Source: Gemmatimonadota bacterium
GTDB taxonomy: Bacteria; Gemmatimonadota; Gemmatimonadetes; Gemmatimonadales; GWC2-71-9
DNA length: 32,881 nt
Direction of reading: 5' to 3'
Assembly (NCBI GenBank): GCA_025350665.1
Contig: JANXXJ010000366.1
Location: forward strand, 1-32,881
The position numbers and the translations under genes are program-made. Below the pieces are notes generated by a model that saw nothing but the letters and a program-made list of their open reading frames with translations, did not search any database and was not told where the DNA came from. This document shows, piece by piece, positions 19,060 to 26,866 of the stretch. How positions within the stretch are numbered: the first letter of the stretch is position 1; each line of letters begins with the position of its first letter.

Positions 19060-19238
19060 CACTGGAGGGCTCGTTGCCGAAGACCCTCAGGCGCTGCGAA
19101 TCGGATCGAGCCTCGGACCGATCCCTCACACGGCACCCCGAGGCGCCAGATCGGGGCGGGCGACGCCCACGTGACTGGTGTCCCCTCCGACAAGATCGGA
19201 ACCATGGACGGACGCCGCAAGTGCCTGATTTTATTCGG
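19023..19238 (-). ncRNA. Candidate structured non-coding RNA (or structured leader)
   Basis: AT-rich patch with TATACT (19250-19245, minus) upstream, several local hairpins (TCCGA/TCGGA, GGCGCC/GGTGCC, GGATCG/CGATCC, GAGGG/CCCTC) and the terminator hairpin at the 3' end. No recognised family. Confidence 0.35.
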
Positions 19239-19315
19239 GTTACAAGTATATTACGTGGGGAAAATGGCGCCCGAAATGCCTTTCACATCATCGCGTTAGC
19301 AGACTTCCGCACAAA

Positions 19316-19336
19316 TGTGGAAACAGTGTATCCACA
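19316..19336. promoter_or_regulatory. Inverted repeat TGTGGA-N9-TCCACA (operator-like; half-sites resemble DnaA boxes)
   Basis: aaaTGTGGAaacagtgtaTCCACAcg; right half GTATCCACA is 8/9 to TTATCCACA. Confidence 0.3.
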
Positions 19337-19353
19337 CGAATCGGGCCCGAAAA

Positions 19354-19968
19354 CTACGGTTCGAGGCCGACCTCGATGTAACGAAACTGAGGTTCCTGAT
19401 CGCTCGAGGCGAATAGAGCGCCGGCTGCGCTAGCGGCGAACCAGCCACCGATCCAAAGACGGTGGCCGTCTAATTCCTCGACAATCGGTCTGAACCAGCG
19501 ACGAATGTGACGAACTTCCGGCGCCCGCCGACCGAGCAGCGCCAGGAGGGCACCGGCTCCGCTCGTGGCCCTGAGGAAATGGGCCAGAGCATGGGCCCGC
19601 TGGGAGAACTCGACGGCTTTGACCCCAGGTTCATCGAACAGCACCCGCCCCTCGAACACGTCCATGGGGGGAGCGTCGAGTCTCGGCCCGAGGTAGACGT
19701 ACTGCCGACCGCCCGGGGTCTTGCGCTCAACGACCGCCGCCGCCGTTTCGCTGGTCAGCCGGACCGCTTGAATCATGTCGTCGTCGGGCAGGATGCCGAC
19801 GGCCCCGGTCCATTCGAGGGCAGCCAGGGCGGTTTCGATCGGGCATCCGGCAGCGTCGTCGAACGCGATCAGGCGGGGAGCCTCTCCCGCCCGCAGGACG
19901 AAATGAGACAGACCCTCCGCCCGGTCGAGGAAGGTCCGGATCACGAGGCTCGGCGGGGCGGATGACAT
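19354..19968 (-). CDS. Hypothetical protein, 204 aa
   Basis: MSSAPPSLVIRTFLDRAEGLSHFVLRAGEAPRLIAFDDAAGCPIETAL...; no family recognised. TACTTT lies 6 nt before the ATG. Confidence 0.65.
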   Translation of the reverse strand: MSSAPPSLVIRTFLDRAEGLSHFVLRAGEAPRLIAFDDAAGCPIETALAALEWTGAVGILPDDDMIQAVRLTSETAAAVVERKTPGGRQYVYLGPRLDAPPMDVFEGRVLFDEPGVKAVEFSQRAHALAHFLRATSGAGALLALLGRRAPEVRHIRRWFRPIVEELDGHRLWIGGWFAASAAGALFASSDQEPQFRYIEVGLEP

Positions 19969-19992
19969 GGCTGAAAAGTACTGTCGTTAGGC

Positions 19993-21966
19993 CTAGGGCG
20001 TAAGTTGCCGTTTGGGTTCGATTTGCAGGATCCACAAACCGGAGTTGACGTCTGGCACGTAGATATTGCCGTTCCGGTAGACCGCGCCCCACGCCCCGGC
20101 AACGTTCGGGATGTGGCCGGCCTTGTCCCCCGTCGTCACCGTGCCGATGACTCGACCCTGGCGGAGGAGGTCGCCCCGCAGTTCCCCCGACACGTCGATC
20201 ACCCGAAGGCCGCCCTGGTAGTCACCCAGGAAGAGCGTGTCCCCGGCGACCCAGATGTTGTGGGTCCCACCGTCACCGCTTTCGTACCAGGCCACGCTTT
20301 TCGGTCTGGTGATATCGGAGACATCGATGACCTGCATCCGACCGTAGGCCCGGCCGAACCCCGGCACCCCCTGGCCAGTCGCCTTGGCCGGGAACACCTC
20401 GTCCGCAACGAAGACGTATTTCCCCTGGCGCCACGACGTATGTGTCCCCCGGATGAAGCCGGGCCCGCCGACCGCCTCGACCTGCCGGTACAGCGCGTTG
20501 AGATCATACTTGAGCTGGGAGACAAAAACGGGATTGTCGGGGCTCCCACCCTTGATGCCGTTCCCCACGTCGAGCACGATCAGGCCGTCATTCCAGTAGC
20601 TCAGGTAGGCGAGGCCTTCCTTGACGTCGATGTCGTGCAGGGTTCGGCCCGCAGCCGGCGGCGGCGTCTCCCATCGAGCCACCTGTTTCGGATGGTATGG
20701 ATCGCGAATGTCGATCACCCGCATCGAGCCGGTGGCATCGTCCGTCAGATAGACGTACCCCTTGTAGACGTAGGTGCTGTGGACGCCGCCGCTCACGGTC
20801 TCGGTGAAGTCGGCGATCGGCTTCGGGTGGGCCGGATCCTCGAGCGACAGGATGACGATCCCGTTCTTCCGGTTCGACGCCTGCTCGCGAGTCATGACGG
20901 CATACTTGCCGTCTTCGGTCGACATGACATCATTGATGATCCGGGCATCGACGGTGACCGAGTCGGTGATTCTGGGGTGGGACGGATCACTGACGTCGAT
21001 CGCGTAGAGCTTGTCACCGCCGACACCGGTCAGGCCGGCGCTGCCGAGGTAGCCGATCTTGCCGTTCGGGTGAAGCCAGAACTCCGTCGCCATCATGTTG
21101 ATCGGCAAGCGGCCCATGACCTTGATGGGACGGACGATGTCCCGCGGGGCGACTTCGACCAGCGCCTCGGCGGTCCTGCCGGCAAACGAAGCAAAGACCT
21201 GGTAGGTACCGGGAAGGTCCGCTACGAAGACCCCGTCAGCGTCAATCTGGGCGTTCCCGGGAGTGATCGACCACTCAGGCTGGAGCTTGGCCGCCAGCGC
21301 GGTTTTCGACCCCTGGCCGGTTACTGAAAATCGGAGGACGTCGCCGGTCCGGGCCCGGGCCCGGGCGGGCTCGACGGCGATGGATCGCGCCGTGTTGGGG
21401 CCGACGACGACCGATAGCGCCCTTTCCACCCGCCCGACCCGGGCGAGAATGGTGACCTTTCCTACCGCACGGGCCGTTACCCGGCCCGAAACGGCGACCG
21501 ACGCAACGGCCGCGTTGTCACTCGACCAGGAGACCGGATCGTTCCGCTGGTCGTCATTGGTTGCGAACGGCGTCGCGTGGAGAGTCAGGCTCTGGCCGAC
21601 CACCATCTCGGACACCGCAGGCTCAACCGTAATCCGGTTGACCGGCAATGGGAGAACAGCGACCTCGGCCGTGGCGCTCACCGGACGACCGCCGGCGACC
21701 CGGACGACCGCCGCGGCAACGATGGTACCGGTGGCGCCGCCGGTCACGAGCCCGGTTGAGTCGACCGACCCTTCGAAGTGGCCGCCAGGCTGAAACCATT
21801 GAACCATCGCCCCGGACACGGTGCGTCCATCCGCGTCCAGCGCCCGGGCTGTGAGCCGGACGGTATCGCCGATCGAAATCCTGGCGTTCCCCGGTTCGAT
21901 CACCACCCTGGTCACTGGAGCGGACGCCTGCTGCCATGCCATCAACGCAATCATGAACGCCAGCAT
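19993..21966 (-). CDS. Secreted protein with Ig-like (BIG2) repeats and LVIVD-type beta-propeller repeats
   Basis: 657 aa; Big2-like repeats (VVIEPGNARISIGDTVRLTARALDADGRTV; ITVEPAVSEMVVGQSLTLHATPF; IAVEPARARARTGDVLRFSV), then LVIVD-like repeats (KLYAIDVSDPSHPRI, VRVIDIRDPYHPKQVARW, MQVIDVSDITRPKSVAW). Confidence 0.85.
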   Translation of the reverse strand: MLAFMIALMAWQQASAPVTRVVIEPGNARISIGDTVRLTARALDADGRTVSGAMVQWFQPGGHFEGSVDSTGLVTGGATGTIVAAAVVRVAGGRPVSATAEVAVLPLPVNRITVEPAVSEMVVGQSLTLHATPFATNDDQRNDPVSWSSDNAAVASVAVSGRVTARAVGKVTILARVGRVERALSVVVGPNTARSIAVEPARARARTGDVLRFSVTGQGSKTALAAKLQPEWSITPGNAQIDADGVFVADLPGTYQVFASFAGRTAEALVEVAPRDIVRPIKVMGRLPINMMATEFWLHPNGKIGYLGSAGLTGVGGDKLYAIDVSDPSHPRITDSVTVDARIINDVMSTEDGKYAVMTREQASNRKNGIVILSLEDPAHPKPIADFTETVSGGVHSTYVYKGYVYLTDDATGSMRVIDIRDPYHPKQVARWETPPPAAGRTLHDIDVKEGLAYLSYWNDGLIVLDVGNGIKGGSPDNPVFVSQLKYDLNALYRQVEAVGGPGFIRGTHTSWRQGKYVFVADEVFPAKATGQGVPGFGRAYGRMQVIDVSDITRPKSVAWYESGDGGTHNIWVAGDTLFLGDYQGGLRVIDVSGELRGDLLRQGRVIGTVTTGDKAGHIPNVAGAWGAVYRNGNIYVPDVNSGLWILQIEPKRQLTP

Positions 21967-22065
21967 GCCGTTCTCCGTCGTTAGGTTCGCCCATTACAGC
22001 GCCCGATGGCGCCGAACCAAGCTACCGGCCGGCGGGCCGAGGCGCCACGCCCGGTCCACCGGATA

Positions 22066-22094
22066 TTGACAAAATTGGAGCCGGACCGGACAAT
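22066..22094 (+). promoter_or_regulatory. Sigma70-type promoter of the cold-shock gene
   Basis: TTGACA (22066-22071), 17-bp spacer, GACAAT (22089-22094). Hairpin AGACCC-N6-GGGTCT at 22100-22117 close to the predicted +1. Confidence 0.6.
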
Positions 22095-22242
22095 AGTTCA
22101 GACCCTCAACGGGGTCTACCACGTCTGTCGCACACGATGCGCTTGCCGCTACCGCGGCCCCGCGTTCGCCCCGCAGCGGTTTCGGGCCGGGCGATCATGA
22201 CCCCGAGCCCCATCCGGCTCCCAGCGAATGAGGTTAGCAACG

Positions 22243-22446
22243 ATGGCGAAAGGTACCGTCAAGTGGTTCAATGACGCGAAGGGCTTCGGCTTCATCGCTC
22301 AGGACGGCGGCAAAGACGTGTTCGTTCACCACACCGCGATCGCCATGGACGGCTTTCGGTCGCTGGCCGAAGGCGATCAGGTTGAATTCGACGTTGCAGA
22401 CGGCCCAAAAGGCCTCCAGGCGAGCAATGTCCGGCGAGCGACTTGA
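22243..22446 (+). CDS. Cold shock protein, CspA family
   Basis: [67 protein letters not shown] (RNP1 KGFGFI, RNP2 DVFVHH). Confidence 0.97.
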   Translation: MAKGTVKWFNDAKGFGFIAQDGGKDVFVHHTAIAMDGFRSLAEGDQVEFDVADGPKGLQASNVRRAT

Positions 22447-22543
22447 CGGTCTTTCGACCTTCGGCGGCGGAGACGCAGCCTCGGCGAGCGGCACGGTTCT
22501 GGCTCCCTGAGGGGGCGTTCCCTTTGCCGAGAGCCCGCCAACC

Positions 22544-23056
22544 ATGAGTGTTCGGACCGCCACCGTCGCGATCTGCTGGCTAGCTTGTTTCACCGCACCC
22601 GTTTCTCGCGCTGGCGCTCAGAACCCGTCGCTCGAAGTATTCGGGCTGGCACCGGGCGGATCGTTGGCGGACCTGCAAGACCGTCTGGCGAAAGTGGGCG
22701 GAAAGCCGGGGTGCAAAACGTCGCCGGTGGATCATCGGGTCACCGAGTGCACGGCCACGCTGGCCCGAACACCCGACCGCCGGAACTGGGCGCTGACGGC
22801 CAGCGTGGTGGATGGTACGGTGAGCATGATGTGGTTGCGGGCGTCCACCGATGCCCGGGGATTCGACGGTCTGCGGGAGGAGTGGACCGCGCGTCTCGGT
22901 CGCCCGAACCTGAAGCACGTGGGCAATTTCGACAGCTACCAGTGGATCCGCGCTGGACGAATCCTCAAACTGGCGGGTCGGAACGAGCGGGGCCACTACG
23001 AAGTAACGGTGAGTCTGGTCGATGGAGAGGTACTGGACCGGCTGGGCGGGAACTGA
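22544..23056 (+). CDS. Small secreted protein of unknown function
   Basis: 170 aa with N-terminal signal peptide (ICWLACFTAPVSRAGAQ); one Cys pair (GCKTS...TECTA). Confidence 0.7.
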   Translation: MSVRTATVAICWLACFTAPVSRAGAQNPSLEVFGLAPGGSLADLQDRLAKVGGKPGCKTSPVDHRVTECTATLARTPDRRNWALTASVVDGTVSMMWLRASTDARGFDGLREEWTARLGRPNLKHVGNFDSYQWIRAGRILKLAGRNERGHYEVTVSLVDGEVLDRLGGN

Positions 23057-23059
23057 ACC

Positions 23060-23090
23060 CCGGGGGCCTGCACGGCCCCCGGTCTATTTC
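23060..23090 (+). terminator. Intrinsic terminator between convergent genes
   Basis: CCGGGGGCC-TGCAC-GGCCCCCGG followed by TCTATTTC. Confidence 0.75.
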
Positions 23091-23446
23091 TTCTTCTTGG
23101 CCGGCTTCCTGGCCGCGGGTTTGGCCTTGGCCTTCACCTTGGGCGGCGCGGCGGCTTTCTTGGCTGCCTTCCCCCGCTCCCGCTCGGCCGCCTTCTCGGC
23201 CCGCCGTTCGGTGGCCTCCCGAACCTCACCCAGAACCCGATCCGTCTCGTCCTGGGTCATCAGCGTCCGCCGGACGGCATAGCGGAGAATCTCCTCGGCA
23301 TCGCTGGTCTTGAATTCGGTGATCCGGGCACCGGCCTTGATCAGTCCGACGAAGGCATCGGCCACCGGGTTGCGAAGCACGGCCGCGATTCCGGGCAGCG
23401 CCTCCAGCAACGATGTCACCTGCATTCCGCCGAGTTCAGTTGCCAT
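23084..23446 (-). CDS. Small protein with Lys/Ala/Pro-rich histone-H1-like tail
   Basis: 120 aa; helical N-terminus MATELGGMQVTSLLEALPGIAAVLRNPVADAFVGLIK..., tail KAAKKAAAPPKVKAKAKPAARKPAKKKK. Confidence 0.75.
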   Translation of the reverse strand: MATELGGMQVTSLLEALPGIAAVLRNPVADAFVGLIKAGARITEFKTSDAEEILRYAVRRTLMTQDETDRVLGEVREATERRAEKAAERERGKAAKKAAAPPKVKAKAKPAARKPAKKKK

Positions 23447-23490
23447 GGTACACTCCCCCGATGATCCGACGTTAGGTCGGGCCGGCGGTC

Positions 23491-23519
23491 ATTGTACCAT
23501 CAGGAGCGCGGCTTGGCAA
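23491..23519 (-). promoter_or_regulatory. Sigma70-type promoter for the Lys-rich-tail gene
   Basis: Minus strand TTGCCA-N17-TACAAT, about 45 nt upstream of the start codon. Confidence 0.6.
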
Positions 23520-23606
23520 GAAAGAACGTTAGGCACACTTGGTAGTTGTATGTCAAACTACCCGAACATTCCCCGAAATAGCAGGATGGCATCCCGCCGC
23601 CTCAGG

Positions 23607-24305
23607 TCAGTGCGGAAGCGTGAAGATCCGGCCCCAGCGGACGTTGGTGAGAAACGGCAGCGGCTTGTATGTGTCGGGGTTGAAGCTGAAATAGACGATC
23701 AGCGGGCGACCGCGGACGTTGGCGCGGGGCAGGAAGCCCCAGTACCGACCGTCGTACGATCCGTCGCGATTGTCCCCCATCATGAAGAAGGAATCGCGGG
23801 GGACCACGATCGGCCCCCAGTTGTTGAGATCCGGTGAGTAGCTCTCCGGCTGGTGGCCGACATAGTGGAGGATCTGCCAGCGACGCATCTGGGCCCGGCC
23901 TGCCGGGTCGGCATTGGCGGTCGTGTCGGTGCGGATCACCCAGGGTTCCTCCACCTTGGCCCCATTCCGGAACAACTGGGACCCCTCCATCGAGAGCGTG
24001 TCGCCGGGGACACCGATGAGGCGCTTGACGACCTTGAGATCTTCCTGCTCGACCGAGTCGAACACGAGGATCTCACCCCGGATCGGCTCGCGCACCGGCG
24101 GGAGCCGCTTGTGAATGAGGGGAATTTCAGCGCCATACAGGAGCTTGTTGACAAAGAGAAAATCACCGACCAGCAGGGTGTTCTCCATGCTGCCGGAAGG
24201 GATCCGAAACGCCTCGACCAGAAAGGTCCTGAGGAAGAACCAGACAACGAGCGCCACGCCGATCGACTTGACCCAATCCCACAACCACCGGACGAAGGAT
24301 TTCAT
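23607..24305 (-). CDS. lepB: Signal peptidase I
   Basis: FLVEAFRIPSGSMENTLLVGDFLFVNK (catalytic Ser), VVKRLIGVPGDTL (catalytic Lys), FFMMGDNRDGSYDGRYWGFL. Confidence 0.97.
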   Translation of the reverse strand: MKSFVRWLWDWVKSIGVALVVWFFLRTFLVEAFRIPSGSMENTLLVGDFLFVNKLLYGAEIPLIHKRLPPVREPIRGEILVFDSVEQEDLKVVKRLIGVPGDTLSMEGSQLFRNGAKVEEPWVIRTDTTANADPAGRAQMRRWQILHYVGHQPESYSPDLNNWGPIVVPRDSFFMMGDNRDGSYDGRYWGFLPRANVRGRPLIVYFSFNPDTYKPLPFLTNVRWGRIFTLPH

Positions 24306-24311
24306 GATCGG

Positions 24312-25406
24312 TCAGTCCACCCAGTCCGCGATGAAGAGGTTGGTCTCGTGGGCCTTGCGGCCGTTCCGGTTGGAGGCCCACACCAGCTTCTTCCCATCCG
24401 GGGTCCACATCGGGAAGCTGTCGAAGTCGTCATAGGTGGTGACCCGCTCGAGGCCGGTCCCGTCGATGTTGACCAGAAACAGATCGAACTTGCCGCTGCG
24501 GGGATTCTCGTAGTTCGACGAGAAGATGATCCGCTTGCCATCGGGGTGGAAGAACGGCGCAAAATTGGCCCCGCCCAAATGGGTAATCTGCCGAGGGTTG
24601 GAGCCATCGGCATTGGCGACCCAGATTTCGACCCGGGCCGGGCGAACCAGCCGCTTGGCCAAGAGCCCCAGATAGTCGGCGGAGTCCTTCGCGGTTGTCG
24701 GGTACCCGGCCCGCCACACGATCATCGTGCCATCCGGTGAGAAGAATGCCCCGCCGTCATATCCCACGCGGCTGGTGATCCGGCGGACGTTGGTACCGTC
24801 GACATTCATCGTGTACAGGTCGATATCTCCGTCCTTCGTGGACGTGAAGATGATCGTCTTGCCGTCCGGCGACACGGTCGACTCGGCGTTATAGGCGCCG
24901 TTGCTGGTGAGCTGCTTCAGGTCCGACCCGTCGAGTTTCGAGGTATAGACCTCGAGATGGCCGAGGGGCCAGACGTAGCCCATGGACTGATCGGGGGGGG
25001 CAGGGCAGGCCTTGGCGTGCTGGAAGGTCGAGCTGTAGAGCACCCGTTCGTTCCTGGCGTAGAAGAACCCGCAGGTGGTCCGCCCCCAGCCGTTGGAAAT
25101 CCGCCGCATACCGGAACCATCGATGTTCATGATGTATTCCTGGTCGCAGCCTTGATCGACCTGCTCCTGGCGCTGAAAGATCAGCTTCGTGCCGTCAGAG
25201 GAAAAATAGGACTCGGCATTGTTGCCGCTGAACGTCAGCTGCCGGATCTTCGCGAGATGCCGCTGCTCGCCCGACTCCGGGGGGACGAAGACGCGGCTGG
25301 CCCCGGTTCCGGATGAGCAGGAGGCGACCGTTAGGTATACGGCGGCCACGGCGACCGCGCGAATCTGGGTAGACATGCGGCAAATATAGAGAGTCGCCGC
25401 GGTCAT
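24312..25406 (-). CDS. TolB-like/PD40 beta-propeller lipoprotein
   Basis: Lipobox-like VYLTVASC; repeats YFSSDGTKLIFQRQ, AESTVSPDGKTIIFTSTKDGDIDLYTMNVDGTNVRRIT, FFSPDGTMIVW, FFHPDGKRIIFSSNY. Start 25406 (ATGA overlap) or 25376. Confidence 0.88.
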   Translation of the reverse strand: MTAATLYICRMSTQIRAVAVAAVYLTVASCSSGTGASRVFVPPESGEQRHLAKIRQLTFSGNNAESYFSSDGTKLIFQRQEQVDQGCDQEYIMNIDGSGMRRISNGWGRTTCGFFYARNERVLYSSTFQHAKACPAPPDQSMGYVWPLGHLEVYTSKLDGSDLKQLTSNGAYNAESTVSPDGKTIIFTSTKDGDIDLYTMNVDGTNVRRITSRVGYDGGAFFSPDGTMIVWRAGYPTTAKDSADYLGLLAKRLVRPARVEIWVANADGSNPRQITHLGGANFAPFFHPDGKRIIFSSNYENPRSGKFDLFLVNIDGTGLERVTTYDDFDSFPMWTPDGKKLVWASNRNGRKAHETNLFIADWVD

Positions 25407-26866
25407 TGCTCAACCGGTTCGCCGTAGGCGCGCTCGTGCTCGCGCCGGGCCTGGTCGACCCACTGATCCCGGCGGATCCGGCTCCGGAAGGCTCCGAGGC
25501 CTCGCGAGACCTGTTCGATATCGGCATCGGTCCAGAGGGCGATCTGGCGAAACGATTGAATGCCCTGTTCCCGGAGAATCCGTTCGAGGGAGGGGCCGAT
25601 CCCGGAGATCCGCTTCAAGTCGTCGGCCGGTCCGGGCTCTCGGCGCCTGGTGGCGGACACCATGTCCCGCAGCCGCGCAACTTCGCCTTGACTCGCCTCG
25701 ACCGTGGCCCGTCGATCGGTCAGGAGGACGCGGAACCGGGCATCGCGGTCGCGGGCTTCGGCCCGAAATCCCGCAATCTGGGCGGCGACCCGCTCCCGCT
25801 CAGTGTGGAGGTGATCGCGTTCCCGTTCCACTTCCGCCAGCCGTGCCCGGGCCTGGTCCCGTTCGGCATCGGCACGCCGCAGGTCTGGTTCCAGCCGAAT
25901 CAGTTCTCCGATCCTGGCCTGGAGACCTTCGATGGTGCCAAGCAGTTCCCGTTCGCGCCGGACCAGTCCAGCCGTGGCGTCGTCCCGCTCCCGGGCGATC
26001 GACCGGACGATGGCTTCCCGGTCCTCCACCTGGCGCCGAAGGGGCTCGGCCCGCTCGGCCTGCGCCCGGGCCGCGCCCAGTTCGGCCTGCAGATCAGCCA
26101 GCACCTGGTGGTGGGCAACTTCGGACCGGCGAACCCGGGCCTCGAGCTCGGCGACCCGCTGCTCGGCCCGGTCACGGCCGTCGCGGTCGGCTGCCCGATC
26201 CGGCGCCGTCGAGGCTCGCGCCGCGGCGGATTCTTCCAGCTGCCGTTTGAGATCGGTGATCGTCGCGGCCTGGAGGGCCCGTGATGTGTCCGACCGCCCC
26301 CGTTCGGCACGGGCCGCCACCGCGGCGTCCCGGACTTGCCGCTCAAGGGTCTCGAGCTGGAGCAGGGCCTGGGTGCGCTCGGCCTCCGCGGCATTTCGAC
26401 TCGCGACGGCCTGATCGAACCGGGCGGCAATGCCGGCGATGCTCTCGGTCAGCATCCGGATTTCCCGATCCCGTTCGGCCAGCCGCTCGACGGCAGCCGA
26501 CGCCTCGGCCCATCTTGCTTTGGTGGATTCGAGCTCACCGGTCAGCTGGGCGCCTTGCTGGCGCATGGCCTCGCGGGATTGACGGGCCTCTTTCAACGCC
26601 CGGGTGTGGCTCTCGATCTCGGTCCGGAGGGCGTCAATGGTGGTCGCGGAGGCATGGAGATCCCGGCGCAACTCCCGCTCGACGCCCTCGAGGCGTTCCC
26701 GCTCGCGGCCGGCAGCGGCGAACTCCACCCGGGCGCGTTCGATTTCGCGTCGCCGCTCGGTCTCAGTACGGACCTGATCCCGCCCGGCCATGCGCGACCG
26801 CAGCCACCACCCGCCGGCCAGGCCGGCGGCGGCCGCAACCAGGCCGATCCAGGCTCCGTCGGTCAC
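25403..26866 (-). CDS. TM-anchored long coiled-coil protein with C-terminal helix-hairpin-helix domain
   Basis: N-terminal TM (WIGLVAAAAGLAGGWWL), ~390 aa Arg/Glu/Ala-rich coiled coil, C-terminal DDLKRISGIGPSLERILREQGIQSFRQIALWTDADIEQVSRGLGAFRSRIRRDQWVDQAR. GTG start. Confidence 0.85.
   Translation of the reverse strand: MTDGAWIGLVAAAAGLAGGWWLRSRMAGRDQVRTETERRREIERARVEFAAAGRERERLEGVERELRRDLHASATTIDALRTEIESHTRALKEARQSREAMRQQGAQLTGELESTKARWAEASAAVERLAERDREIRMLTESIAGIAARFDQAVASRNAAEAERTQALLQLETLERQVRDAAVAARAERGRSDTSRALQAATITDLKRQLEESAAARASTAPDRAADRDGRDRAEQRVAELEARVRRSEVAHHQVLADLQAELGAARAQAERAEPLRRQVEDREAIVRSIARERDDATAGLVRRERELLGTIEGLQARIGELIRLEPDLRRADAERDQARARLAEVERERDHLHTERERVAAQIAGFRAEARDRDARFRVLLTDRRATVEASQGEVARLRDMVSATRRREPGPADDLKRISGIGPSLERILREQGIQSFRQIALWTDADIEQVSRGLGAFRSRIRRDQWVDQARREHERAYGEPVEQ

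Noticed and set aside
18948-19220. N-terminal ~91-aa extension of the REC-HTH ORF
   Set aside because: No protein-like features, contains the terminator-like hairpin, and a good SD/ATG exists at 18947.
19023-19238. T-box riboswitch or 6S RNA assignment
   Set aside because: Only a partial GTGGAACGG resemblance, no downstream aminoacyl-tRNA synthetase or amino-acid gene, and no 6S-like long closing stem found; kept only as an unassigned candidate RNA.
23470-23533. Integron attC-like core sites (GTTAGGC/GTTAGGT, fitting GTTRRRY)
   Set aside because: The copies are in direct orientation without a paired inverse core at attC spacing; no integrase and no cassette array.
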